A stretch of 27,299 nucleotides of DNA from an uncultured Micavibrio sp. (GTDB lineage Bacteria; Pseudomonadota; Alphaproteobacteria; Micavibrionales; UBA1664): assembly GCA_937896295.1 (NCBI GenBank), contig CALBME010000195.1:1-27299 (forward strand), in the 5' to 3' direction. Shown in pieces: positions 14,646 through 21,757 of the stretch. Positions within the stretch are counted from its first letter, which is position 1. Each line of letters starts with the position of its first letter. The notes beneath the pieces were generated by a model, which did no database searches, was not told where the DNA came from, and saw only the letters and a list, made by a program, of their open reading frames with translations. A program made the position numbers and the translations under genes.

Positions 14646-15723
14646 ACTTTACCAGCAGCGCGTCGAGCAGGGCGCAATCACGCGCGACCCGGCACAGGAA
14701 TATGCCGCGCTGCAGTTTGATCTGTTTGTCGAACGCTGGAACAGGCCCCGCGCCGCCGGCCTGATATCCCGGCTCAAGGGCAGGGGGCGCAAGCCCGTCA
14801 AAGGCATTTTCCTGTATGGCGGCGTTGGCCGCGGCAAAACCATGCTGATGGATATGCTGGTCGGCGCGCTTCATGCCGATGATGTCCGCCGGGTACACTT
14901 TCACGCCTTCATGCTGGAAATTCATGCCCGCCTGAAAGTCTTGCGCGACAAGGGCCAGGCCGATGACATCCTACCGCGCGTGGCGGAGGATATCGCAAAA
15001 ACCACGAAGCTTCTGTGCTTTGACGAACTGCATGTCAACGACATTGCCGATGCCATGATCATCGGCGGATTGTTCGAGGCGCTGTTCGATCAGGGTGTGA
15101 CAATCATCGCCACGTCCAATTACCGCCCCGATGACCTGTACAAGGACGGGCTGCAACGGGCGCGGTTTTTGCCGTTCATCGACATCATCAAACAGAATCT
15201 TGAGGTCGTGCGCCTTGATTCGCCGACCGATTACCGCCTGCGCACACTGTCGGAAAAGGGCATGTGGTTCTATCCGCTGACCGATCAGAGCTGGCAGGCA
15301 ATGGATAATCTGTTCGCCTCGCTGACCGATGACGCGCCGGCACCGCCCACCACCATCCAGATCGACGGCCGCGACCTGCCCATCGACCGTGCCGACCAGC
15401 GCTGCGCATGGATCAGCTTTGCCACGCTGTGCCGGGAAAATCGCGGCGCGTCCGATTACCTGGCCCTTGGGCATGTCTTTCGGATCATCTTTGTTGATGA
15501 AGTTCCACGCTTGTCCGAAGACAACCGCAACGAAGCGCGCCGGTTCATGACCCTTGTTGATACCCTGTATGACGCAGGGCGCGTTCTGGTCGTACGTGCC
15601 GCCGCCACGCCGGAACACCTGTATGACGGGCATGCCAATGCCTTTGAATGGCAGCGCACCGTCAGCCGCCTGCTGGAGATGCAATCCCCCGATTGGCTGG
15701 CCCGGCAGGACGTAACCCCCTGA
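14635..15723 (+). CDS. zapE: Cell division ATPase ZapE (AFG1-like)
   Basis: The 362-aa protein is an AFG1/ZapE-type AAA+-like ATPase: Walker A GGVGRGKT (residues 62-69), Walker B LLCFDELHVNDIADAMI, sensor-type ATSNYRPDDLYKDGLQR, and a C-terminal helical region with LVDTLYDAGRVLVVRAAA. ZapE acts at the divisome in E. coli and the AFG1 family is linked to membrane-protein quality control. The start at 14635 overlaps the tatC stop by 11 bp. The following 59-bp gap holds a promoter for glmM, so zapE probably ends the operon. Confidence 0.9.
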   Translation: MLAELYQQRVEQGAITRDPAQEYAALQFDLFVERWNRPRAAGLISRLKGRGRKPVKGIFLYGGVGRGKTMLMDMLVGALHADDVRRVHFHAFMLEIHARLKVLRDKGQADDILPRVAEDIAKTTKLLCFDELHVNDIADAMIIGGLFEALFDQGVTIIATSNYRPDDLYKDGLQRARFLPFIDIIKQNLEVVRLDSPTDYRLRTLSEKGMWFYPLTDQSWQAMDNLFASLTDDAPAPPTTIQIDGRDLPIDRADQRCAWISFATLCRENRGASDYLALGHVFRIIFVDEVPRLSEDNRNEARRFMTLVDTLYDAGRVLVVRAAATPEHLYDGHANAFEWQRTVSRLLEMQSPDWLARQDVTP

Positions 15724-15747
15724 AACTTAAAGTTACATAAGTCCATC

Positions 15748-15775
15748 TTACCCCGTTCAACGAAGCAGCTATACT
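15748..15775 (+). promoter_or_regulatory. Possible promoter of glmM, near-leaderless
   Basis: A TATACT -10 (15770-15775) lies 7 nt before the glmM ATG, with a weak TTACCC -35 (15748-15753, 16-nt spacer). No Shine-Dalgarno sequence lies between them, so the mRNA probably starts at or next to the start codon. Confidence 0.4.
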
Positions 15776-15782
15776 ACGCCCC

Positions 15783-17132
15783 ATGAACAAGAAATATTTC
15801 GGAACTGACGGCATTCGTGGCCGTGCCAATATTCACCCGATGACCGCCGACGTGTCATTGCGCGTCGCCATGGCGGCCGGTGCCACCCTGCGCGCCGGCG
15901 CGGGCGAACCGCACAACCGCGTCGTGATCGGCAAGGACACCCGCCTGTCGGGCTACATGATTGAACAGGCGATGTCGGCCGGGTTTCTGGCCATGGGCAT
16001 GGACGTCGTTCTGCTGGGACCCATGCCGACACCGGCAGTTGCCATGCTGACACGGTCCTTGCGCGCCGATCTGGGGGTGATGATTTCCGCCTCGCACAAC
16101 CCGTTCGAAGACAACGGCATCAAGCTGTTCGGGGGCGATGGATACAAGCTTTCCGATTCCATCGAACGCGAGATCGAGGAAAAGATCGACCAGCCGCAAA
16201 AGACACTGGCCGCCCCCACCGACCTTGGCCGTGCCAGCCGGCTGGACGACGCGGCCGGGCGTTACATTGAATTTGTGAAGGCGACGTTCCCGCGCGGCAT
16301 GAACCTGTCCGGCCTGCGCGTCGTAATTGACTGCGCGCATGGCGCAGCCTACCGCGTCGCGCCGCAGGTGTTGTGGGAACTGCATGCCGACGTCATTCCG
16401 ATGGGCGTATCGCCCAACGGCCTGAACATCAATCTGGGATGCGGCGCCACCGATACGGCGCTGCTGCAGAAGACCGTCGTTGAGAACGAGGCCGATCTGG
16501 GTATCGCCCTCGACGGCGACGCCGACCGCCTGATCATGGTCGATGAAAAAGGCAACCGCGTCGATGGCGACCAGTTGATGGCCATCATCGGCAAGTCGTG
16601 GAAACAGCAGGGCATGCTCAGGAATGACACCGTGGTCGCCACGGTCATGAGCAATCTGGGCCTTGAGCGTTACCTGAAAAATATGGGCGTCACGCTGGAG
16701 CGGGCCGCCGTGGGCGACCGCTATGTCGTAGAAAAAATGCGCCAGGGCAAATTCAATGTCGGCGGCGAACAGTCGGGCCACATGGTACTTTCGGACTTTA
16801 CAACCACCGGCGATGGTCTGATTGCGGCTTTGCAGGTTTTGGCCGTGCTGCGCGGCGAGGGCCGTAAGATGAGCGATCTTGCCCACACTTTCGAACCCGT
16901 ACCGCAGGTTCTTGAAAGCGTACGATTCGCCGAAGGTAAAAAGCCCCTGGAAGACGGCGCGGTTAAAGCCGCCATCGACAAGGCGGGCAGGGAACTGGAA
17001 AAACAGGGCCGTATTCTGGTCCGCGCCTCCGGCACCGAACCTGTCATACGTGTGATGGCCGAGGGTGACGACGAGGCAAAAGTCCGTCAAATTGTAAGTG
17101 ATGTTTGCGAACGGATAAGATCCGTCGCGTAG
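15783..17132 (+). CDS. glmM: Phosphoglucosamine mutase
   Basis: The 449-aa protein converts glucosamine-6-phosphate to glucosamine-1-phosphate on the way to UDP-N-acetylglucosamine. Visible motifs are YFGTDGIRG at the N-terminus, the phosphoserine loop ISASHNPFEDNGIKLF (Ser102), the metal-binding DGDADR loop, the sugar-binding GEQSGH segment, and the phosphate-binding RASGTEPVIRVMAE near the end. The length is standard. Its reading frame extends 28 bp past the nominal upstream open frame of the next gene, but that gene's chosen start is 23 bp after the glmM stop. It appears to have its own promoter. Confidence 0.96.
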   Translation: MNKKYFGTDGIRGRANIHPMTADVSLRVAMAAGATLRAGAGEPHNRVVIGKDTRLSGYMIEQAMSAGFLAMGMDVVLLGPMPTPAVAMLTRSLRADLGVMISASHNPFEDNGIKLFGGDGYKLSDSIEREIEEKIDQPQKTLAAPTDLGRASRLDDAAGRYIEFVKATFPRGMNLSGLRVVIDCAHGAAYRVAPQVLWELHADVIPMGVSPNGLNINLGCGATDTALLQKTVVENEADLGIALDGDADRLIMVDEKGNRVDGDQLMAIIGKSWKQQGMLRNDTVVATVMSNLGLERYLKNMGVTLERAAVGDRYVVEKMRQGKFNVGGEQSGHMVLSDFTTTGDGLIAALQVLAVLRGEGRKMSDLAHTFEPVPQVLESVRFAEGKKPLEDGAVKAAIDKAGRELEKQGRILVRASGTEPVIRVMAEGDDEAKVRQIVSDVCERIRSVA

Positions 17133-17155
17133 AATGGTCATCCTTGGGGGATTTC

Positions 17156-17950
17156 ATGGATAACAATGCCGGAGTGGTCTTAAGCGTCGATATGTCCGAC
17201 CCCAGCGGGGGTACGGGCATCAACGCCGCGATCAAGACATCACACGCATTTCATGGTTACGCCCAGTCGGCCATCACGGCCGTTTCAGTCCAGACCCCGG
17301 ATGCAGTTCTGGGGATATGGCCCGTCCCACCCGTGGTCGTGATCGACCAGATCCGTGCCGCATTCACATCCTTCAACGTCGGCTGCATCCTGCTGGGGCT
17401 TTTGCCTGGCAAGGAAACGATCGACGCCGTCGGGGATTTTCTCGATACGCTGAACCCGAAAGTGCCGGTCATCGTCGACCCGGTTATTTCATCGCGCGAT
17501 GGCAAACGCTTTCTTGGCAAGCCGGATATCGATGCGCTCAAGCGCCGCATCCTGATCCATGCCGATTTGCTGATGCCGAATATCACCGAAGCCGAAAACC
17601 TGACCGGTATGACCATTCGCGACGAACAGACGATGGAACACGCGGCTGAAATGCTGCTCACGCTCGGCCCCCGCAACGTCTTTCTGAAAGGCGCGGATCT
17701 GGGCATGGACAAGATCTACGAAATTTACGTGGACGACCGCCGGACGCAGGTTTTTCAGTCGGAACGTCTTGTTTCCAAGAAAACCCATGGTGCAGGGGCC
17801 ACGCTGGCCGCCGCTGCGGCCGTGCTGGTGGCGCAGGGTAACACCCCGCGCGAATCCGTTACGCGCGCACGTCAGTATCTGGAAGACGCCATCAAGAATG
17901 CCCCCGACCTGGGTGCGCAGGCGGGACCGCTCAACCATTTCGTCCGCTAA
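17156..17950 (+). CDS. ThiD-like hydroxymethylpyrimidine kinase, divergent active site
   Basis: The 264-aa protein is a ribokinase-fold ThiD-type kinase: VDMSDPSGGTGINAAIKTS, then SAITAVSVQTPDAV, VPVIVDPVIS, LLMPNITEAENLTG and a late KKTHGAGATLAAAAAVL. ThiD normally phosphorylates HMP and HMP-phosphate in thiamine synthesis. Family members carry G-T-G-C at the catalytic loop, or G-T-G-D in PdxK; here it is G-A-G-A (212-215), so the usual Cys or Asp is missing. The KxGML segment is ILLGLL. The substrate or activity may therefore differ. A GGGGGA site precedes the ATG at 17156. The 3' end overlaps the convergent gene by 4 bp. Confidence 0.8.
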   Translation: MDNNAGVVLSVDMSDPSGGTGINAAIKTSHAFHGYAQSAITAVSVQTPDAVLGIWPVPPVVVIDQIRAAFTSFNVGCILLGLLPGKETIDAVGDFLDTLNPKVPVIVDPVISSRDGKRFLGKPDIDALKRRILIHADLLMPNITEAENLTGMTIRDEQTMEHAAEMLLTLGPRNVFLKGADLGMDKIYEIYVDDRRTQVFQSERLVSKKTHGAGATLAAAAAVLVAQGNTPRESVTRARQYLEDAIKNAPDLGAQAGPLNHFVR

Positions 17951-18501
17951 AATGCGCGCGGGGCCGGACGGGATTCCATCGGGGTTTCGTTCCGGCTGTG
18001 GCGGTACCCCGCCTCCATCGCCAGCCAGCCATCAAGGCGGGTGACGGTTTTCTCGACAATTGCGCGGTAGGCCGCGGGGTTGTAACCATCCAGCAATGTC
18101 CTGCCGTCTTTTGCATCGAACAGAGGTTTTAATATATCCGCGCTGCTGCCCAGCGTAAGGCCGAAGCCATGGCTGCAGGCTTTGTCGAATGCATCGTCGC
18201 GCAGGGTGCTGGGTGCATCCGGATTATGAAGCGTTTCAAGCCATGTCTGGACCGCGCGCGCGGTTACCAGTTCCTTGCGTGTATACTCAATCGCCAGGTG
18301 TACCTGCGAATGGTCGCGATGCGGCTCAAACATGTCCCCGCCATGATCGCGCCCCCGGTCATACAAAAGAACGCAGATGCGCGTGTCGTCGGCCAGATCG
18401 GCGCGGGGTGCCACCATCTGGCGCGCTGTCTGGTCATCACAGCTCAGCAGCGCCGCGCTTAAAAACACAGGAAGCAGGTGAAACGGTTTTTGGACGGCCA
18501 T
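17947..18501 (-). CDS. Lipoprotein with WLETL motif, paralogue of upstream gene
   Basis: The 184-aa protein begins MAVQKPFHLLPVFLSAALLSC, a lipoprotein signal with lipobox LLSC (Cys21). I recognise no family. A region about 75-150 contains RKELVTARAVQTWLETLHNP, TLRDDAFDKAC and a YRAIVEKTVTRLDGWLAMEAGYR helix. These line up with the protein encoded just upstream (18509-19141), which shares the WLETL core and the following R-x-x-A-x-x-x-A-C. The genes are 7 bp apart on the same strand and probably co-transcribed. It is expected in the envelope. No catalytic motif is apparent; the region may be a helical all-alpha domain. Confidence 0.7.
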   Translation of the reverse strand: MAVQKPFHLLPVFLSAALLSCDDQTARQMVAPRADLADDTRICVLLYDRGRDHGGDMFEPHRDHSQVHLAIEYTRKELVTARAVQTWLETLHNPDAPSTLRDDAFDKACSHGFGLTLGSSADILKPLFDAKDGRTLLDGYNPAAYRAIVEKTVTRLDGWLAMEAGYRHSRNETPMESRPAPRAF

Positions 18502-18508
18502 GATGCCG

Positions 18509-19141
18509 TCAGGCTACCAAACCCGGCATGGGCAATTGCGTCCGTTTCTGGGCTTTGTTGGGCTTTTTTGGGTGCTGTGGTCTGGGCGCCGGCGCCGGTG
18601 TGGCCGTGGCGGGAATGGACCAGCGATCGAACCGATAGCGCAGGTCGCGCGCATGAAGGGCGGCCACTTCACCACGGATACGGTTGCGTACGGCGGTGTA
18701 TTCGCTGACCCTGTAACGCAGGGCCCAGTCATCCCCCATCTGCACACCGGAAAGCGGCATCAAGACCTGATGATCGGGGAATTCACTTATGATCGCCTGT
18801 GCCGAAGCGCAGGCGATGGACAGGGCGGCATTCCGCGTCACCTGGGTGGCGGACGGATCGGCCAGCGTTTCCAGCCAGACATGGATGTCTTCCGCGCTTT
18901 GCAGCTCCGTGCGTTTTTCCATCAGTCTGCGGGCATTGCGCGTTTCCGCGTCCGCATGGATATCCGTGGGCGGAACGCGGCGGGCGCTGCTGCGAAAAAG
19001 GCCGGGCAGGCACTGGTCATGATTGGCGGGCAGGGCGATACGGGCAAAATCGGGATCGCGGGGCGCGGTGGGGATTTGGCAGACGGCAACGCCTGCAACG
19101 GCACTGGCGGCCACAAAGGCTGGAAAAAAGATCTTACGCAT
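18509..19141 (-). CDS. Exported protein with WLETL motif, unknown function
   Basis: The 210-aa protein has a signal peptide (MRKIFFPAFVAASAVAGVAV), possibly lipidated at the following Cys21, although the lipobox is poor. Residues about 75-170 include RTELQSAEDIHVWLETLADP, TRNAALSIACASAQ and a YTAVRNRIRGEVAALHARDLRYR helix, which align with the downstream protein at 17947-18501. The C-terminus is Pro/Lys/Ala-rich and probably disordered. The start at 19141 (ATG) has an AGG site; a GTG at 19147 is an alternative. I recognise no family. It is divergent from the hydrolase at 19274. Confidence 0.7.
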   Translation of the reverse strand: MRKIFFPAFVAASAVAGVAVCQIPTAPRDPDFARIALPANHDQCLPGLFRSSARRVPPTDIHADAETRNARRLMEKRTELQSAEDIHVWLETLADPSATQVTRNAALSIACASAQAIISEFPDHQVLMPLSGVQMGDDWALRYRVSEYTAVRNRIRGEVAALHARDLRYRFDRWSIPATATPAPAPRPQHPKKPNKAQKRTQLPMPGLVA

Positions 19142-19235
19142 GCACACACCTGTTATTGTTTTTCGTAAAATAGCAGAAGGTCGATCCCGCCCGCCACATT
19201 ATCGGGACAGTCCCAGACCCTGTGATGACATGTTC

Positions 19236-19264
19236 TTGAAACCGCCATCTTTGTCGCCTAGGTT
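19236..19264 (+). promoter_or_regulatory. Possible promoter of the hydrolase gene at 19274
   Basis: TTGAAA (19236-19241), a 17-nt spacer and TAGGTT (19259-19264). The -10 ends 9 nt before the ATG and no ribosome site is seen, so the mRNA would be leaderless or nearly so. Confidence 0.35.
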
Positions 19265-19273
19265 TTAGCTTCG

Positions 19274-19939
19274 ATGACCGCCTCTCTCCCTGATCTTCAT
19301 TCCTATCGCTTCGGGCCGCTGGCCGCGGGCAAACCGCATCAACTGGTGGTCCTGTTCCATGGTCTGGGATCGAACGGTCAGGACCTGATCAGCCTTGCCC
19401 CCATATGGGCGAGGGACATGCCTAACGCCCTGTTCGTGTCGCCCGATGCGCCGTTCCCCTGTGATATGGCCCCGATGGGCCACCAATGGTTTTCTCTGCA
19501 GGAATGGACGGAAGAGGCGATGGTAAAGGGTGCCGAAAAGGCCTTTCCCATTGTGGATAACTATCTGGATAAGTTGTTGAAGACAACCGGCCTCACGGAT
19601 CAGGCCATGGGACTTGTCGGTTTTTCACAGGGCACGATGATGTCCCTGTATACCGCGCCACGGCGCAGAAACCCTTGCGCTGCAGTCCTGGGGTATTCGG
19701 GCGCGATGCTCGGTGCCAAGGCGCTGAAGAACGCCAATATCCACAAAGTACCCACATGCCTGATTCATGGGGATGCTGACACCGTGGTCCCCATCACCGC
19801 ATGGCATCAGGGAATGGCGGCGCTGAAAGAACTGGATGTCCCCCATGAAGGCAAGGTCATTCCGGGTCTGGCCCATGGCATAGACGAAGCGGGGATTCAG
19901 CACGGTTTAGCCTTCCTGAAGGCCAAATTGCCCGTTTAG
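19274..19939 (+). CDS. Alpha/beta-hydrolase, carboxylesterase/phospholipase type
   Basis: The 221-aa protein is an acyl-protein-thioesterase-like carboxylesterase: VVLFHGLGSNGQDL (oxyanion region), GFSQG with the nucleophile Ser118, HGDADTVVP with the acid Asp169, and GLAHGID with His201. All three members of the catalytic triad are present. Family members hydrolyse short acyl esters or lysophospholipids in the cytoplasm. There is no signal peptide and no ribosome site. It is divergent from the WLETL pair and not obviously part of an operon. Confidence 0.88.
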   Translation: MTASLPDLHSYRFGPLAAGKPHQLVVLFHGLGSNGQDLISLAPIWARDMPNALFVSPDAPFPCDMAPMGHQWFSLQEWTEEAMVKGAEKAFPIVDNYLDKLLKTTGLTDQAMGLVGFSQGTMMSLYTAPRRRNPCAAVLGYSGAMLGAKALKNANIHKVPTCLIHGDADTVVPITAWHQGMAALKELDVPHEGKVIPGLAHGIDEAGIQHGLAFLKAKLPV

Positions 19940-19986
19940 GTCGCGCAATATTGTTTCAACGCAATAGAAAGATTGTTACCTGCAAA

Positions 19987-20002
19987 TGGCGGTAATCCGC
20001 CA
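19987..20002. repeat. Inverted repeat 1 upstream of the 120-aa membrane protein
   Basis: TGGCGG-TAAT-CCGCCA is a perfect 6-bp inverted repeat with a 4-bp centre. A close copy lies 82 bp downstream (20069-20084). Palindromes in this position often bind a dimeric regulator; an RNA hairpin is the alternative. Seen in sequence; function inferred. Confidence 0.5.
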
Positions 20003-20068
20003 TGCGCCGGGGATGACCCTAAAATGCTGCTGCTATGCGTCACACATTATTACGAAATATGACGAGAA

Positions 20069-20084
20069 TGGCGGATTTCCGCGG
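20069..20084. repeat. Inverted repeat 2, directly before the -10 box
   Basis: TGGCGG-ATTT-CCGCGG repeats the first 6 bases of inverted repeat 1 exactly and most of its second arm. It ends immediately before TATAAT at 20085-20090, so a protein bound here would block the promoter. Confidence 0.45.
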
Positions 20085-20090
20085 TATAAT
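20085..20090 (+). promoter_or_regulatory. -10 element of the 120-aa membrane protein gene
   Basis: A consensus TATAAT; no good -35 is found 16-18 nt upstream, where inverted repeat 2 lies. A weak or activator-dependent promoter would fit. The leader to the ATG at 20159 would be about 62 nt. Confidence 0.45.
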
Positions 20091-20158
20091 CGAAGTGTGG
20101 ACCCAAGGTTCACCAGTCAATACCGAACATTGGGCCACTTCACAAACGGAGGCATTTC

Positions 20159-20521
20159 ATGTTTGGTCACCTAACTGATTTCTCTCATTCGCGTACCAAC
20201 GGCGAAGCCCTTGGCTTCTTCGTGTTCTTCACCGTCCTGATGGTTGGTATTTCCACCGTTCTGGGGTCTGTCCTGGGTACTCTGGGCCTGCACCTGGTCG
20301 GCACCGGCGTCTCGACGATTATGACCGGTGTTGATGTCAACACCATGATCGGTTCGTTGTTCGTGCTGATCCTTTCCAGCCTGATCCTCGTCAATAAAAA
20401 GCTGACGGGCGACCTTCTGTCGATCATCCTCACGGTTGTCGGCGTCTACGTGTCGTATGAGATCAGCATTCTGCTGGGCATGCTGGTGGTGTCGTACCTG
20501 ACGACCATCAAAGGCAAGTAA
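20159..20521 (+). CDS. Integral membrane protein of unknown function, 120 aa
   Basis: The protein has an excellent ribosome site (GGAGG, 7 nt upstream) and about three to four membrane segments: ALGFFVFFTVLMVGISTVLG, an SLFVLILSSLILV segment, and LLSIILTVVGVYVSYEI followed by LLGMLVVSYL. The loops are short, with a charged VNKKLTGD between helices. I recognise no family. It has its own promoter with paired inverted repeats and a strong terminator at 20553, so it is a single-gene transcript. Its codon use looks like that of the neighbours. Confidence 0.75.
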   Translation: MFGHLTDFSHSRTNGEALGFFVFFTVLMVGISTVLGSVLGTLGLHLVGTGVSTIMTGVDVNTMIGSLFVLILSSLILVNKKLTGDLLSIILTVVGVYVSYEISILLGMLVVSYLTTIKGK

Positions 20522-20552
20522 CCACTAGGTCTTTTTTAAAGACACTGATGTG

Positions 20553-20585
20553 GAGCCGGACAAAATCGTCCGGCTCTTTTTTATT
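20553..20585 (+). terminator. Rho-independent terminator
   Basis: GAGCCGGAC (20553-20561) pairs perfectly with GTCCGGCTC (20568-20576) around a 6-nt loop, followed by TTTTTTATTTT. It ends the 120-aa membrane protein transcript. Confidence 0.9.
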
Positions 20586-20696
20586 TTCCAAAAAACGTTG
20601 CATCTTGCGCACGATTCCCCTAAACACAAGGAATTCCGCCCATTTCACGCTAATGGATGTTGTGCCGCAGGCAACGCATCCGAACGAGGATTTCTT

Positions 20697-20810
20697 ATGT
20701 TCAAGGATTTATTCAATTTCAAAAAACAACGCACGCCCATCGAGGCTGCTGTGTTCTTCGCGTTTTACACGGGCGCCTTTCTTCTGGTGACCGAGTTGCT
20801 GCAGCGCTAA
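20697..20810 (+). CDS. Microprotein with one membrane helix, 37 aa
   Basis: The ORF starts ATG at 20697 with a GAGGA site about 8 nt upstream. The protein has a basic N-terminal part (MFKDLFNFKKQRTP) and one membrane helix (IEAAVFFAFYTGAFLLVTELL), ending QR. This is the layout of small inner-membrane regulators that bind larger membrane proteins. It is not joined to the upstream gene, which ends at a terminator, and it stops just before the promoter of the HNH gene. The protein is too short for a family call; its context and ribosome site support it. Confidence 0.6.
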   Translation: MFKDLFNFKKQRTPIEAAVFFAFYTGAFLLVTELLQR

Positions 20811-20840
20811 TTGGCGCAAGCTTAGAATCTGAAGTATAAT
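20811..20840 (+). promoter_or_regulatory. Promoter of the HNH nuclease gene
   Basis: TTGGCG (20811-20816), an 18-nt spacer, and a consensus TATAAT (20835-20840). The predicted start is near 20847, giving a leader of about 70 nt to the ATG at 20915. Confidence 0.55.
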
Positions 20841-20871
20841 GGGTGTGTGCAAAGAACTGCATCACACCCAT
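20839..20871 (+). promoter_or_regulatory. 5'-leader hairpin of the HNH nuclease gene
   Basis: ATGGGTGTGTGCA (20839-20851) pairs with TGCATCACACCCAT (20858-20871) with one bulged base and a 6-nt loop. It begins at about the transcription start, so much of it could form in the leader. As DNA it could equally be an operator, or a weak terminator for the microprotein gene since ATTTT follows. Confidence 0.5.
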
Positions 20872-20914
20872 CGTATTTTGGGCCCTGTCTCGATCCACAG
20901 GGATGGCCCCGGCC

Positions 20915-21487
20915 ATGAATTTCGGATCAGGCACACATCCCGATGCATGCCCAGCCCTGATCCTCAACGCTGATTTCCGTCCTTTGTCGTATTACCCGCT
21001 TTCCCTCTGGTCGTGGGAGGAGGCGGTGAAAGCCGTTTTCCGCGATTCCGTGACGGTCCTGGCCGAATATGACCGGGTGGTTCATTCGCCCTCGATCGCC
21101 ATGAAGCTGCCCAGCGTACTGGCCCTGAAGGAATACGTACCCAGCGCCCATACCCCGGCCTTTACCCGGTTTAACGTCTTCCTGCGCGACCAGTGGCACT
21201 GCCAGTATTGCGGCCAGAAATTCAAGACGCACCAGCTGACCTTCGACCATGTCATTCCCCGGTCACGCGGCGGCCGCACCAGCTGGGACAATATCGTGAC
21301 CGCCTGCCGGCCCTGCAACACGGCGAAGGGCAGGTACCTGCCGCACGAGATCAACATGTATCCGCGGCAGGAAGCCCACCGGCCGAATATCTTCGAACTG
21401 CAGCAGCAGGGCCGGAAATTCCCGCCAAATTTTCTTCACCAGAGCTGGCATGACTTCCTTTACTGGGATTCCGAACTCGAAGGCTGA
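20915..21487 (+). CDS. HNH endonuclease
   Basis: About 190 aa. It is a cysteine-type HNH nuclease: CQYCG, then LTFDHVIPRSRGG (the HNH His), SWDNIVTACRPCNTAKG with the Asn and the second CxxC, in the C-terminal half. The N-terminal part (ALILNADFRPLSYYPLSLWSWEEAVKAVF) is typical of a common alphaproteobacterial housekeeping HNH family of unclear role, not of a mobile-element nuclease. The frame is open to a GTG at 20843; I chose the ATG at 20915 since the family starts just before the LNADFRPLS segment. An ATG at 20903 is also possible. A strong promoter and leader hairpin lie upstream. Confidence 0.88.
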   Translation: MNFGSGTHPDACPALILNADFRPLSYYPLSLWSWEEAVKAVFRDSVTVLAEYDRVVHSPSIAMKLPSVLALKEYVPSAHTPAFTRFNVFLRDQWHCQYCGQKFKTHQLTFDHVIPRSRGGRTSWDNIVTACRPCNTAKGRYLPHEINMYPRQEAHRPNIFELQQQGRKFPPNFLHQSWHDFLYWDSELEG

Positions 21488-21525
21488 GCCGCTTGCCGTG
21501 CGCCGCGACGGTCCAGTGTGAACCT

Positions 21526-21553
21526 TTGATGCGCCGATAAAATTAATTATATT
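21526..21553 (+). promoter_or_regulatory. Promoter of the candidate small RNA
   Basis: TTGATG (21526-21531), a 16-nt spacer and TATATT (21548-21553), in an AT-rich stretch that stands out from the GC-rich surroundings. The predicted start is about 21560. No ORF with a ribosome site follows. Confidence 0.5.
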
Positions 21554-21559
21554 TCAATG

Positions 21560-21757
21560 CGTTACTTAAGGTTGGACCCCGTTTTCGGGTCAATGAGCCG
21601 TTTTATGGCTATCAAGTGAAAGTAGCGAAATTCCTCCGCCCGCGGGTAATTCCCGGATTGGGACAGACCCCTGTAAACGCCCGGGCAATGAGGGAACAGG
21701 AAACCTGTCTTTCAGGAGGTCTCAAAAGAGGCTATGAACCGGTTCAGGCGGCCTTTT
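21560..21757 (+). ncRNA. Candidate structured small RNA, about 200 nt
   Basis: This 256-bp gap between the HNH gene and carA holds a promoter, several stems and a terminator on the + strand, but no credible ORF. Stems seen: GACCC/GGGTC (21575-21579 with 21587-21591); AGCC/GGCT (21596-21599 with 21607-21610); CCTCC/GGAGG (21633-21637 with 21715-21719). That last pair encloses GCCCG/CGGGC (21638-21642 with 21682-21686) and ACAGG/CCTGT (21696-21700 with 21704-21708), giving a three-way-junction layout. I do not recognise the tmRNA, RNase P, SRP or known riboswitch signatures. A diverged 6S RNA is possible by size but its typical core is not evident. The CCTCC segment could act as an anti-Shine-Dalgarno pairing site. 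Confidence 0.5.
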
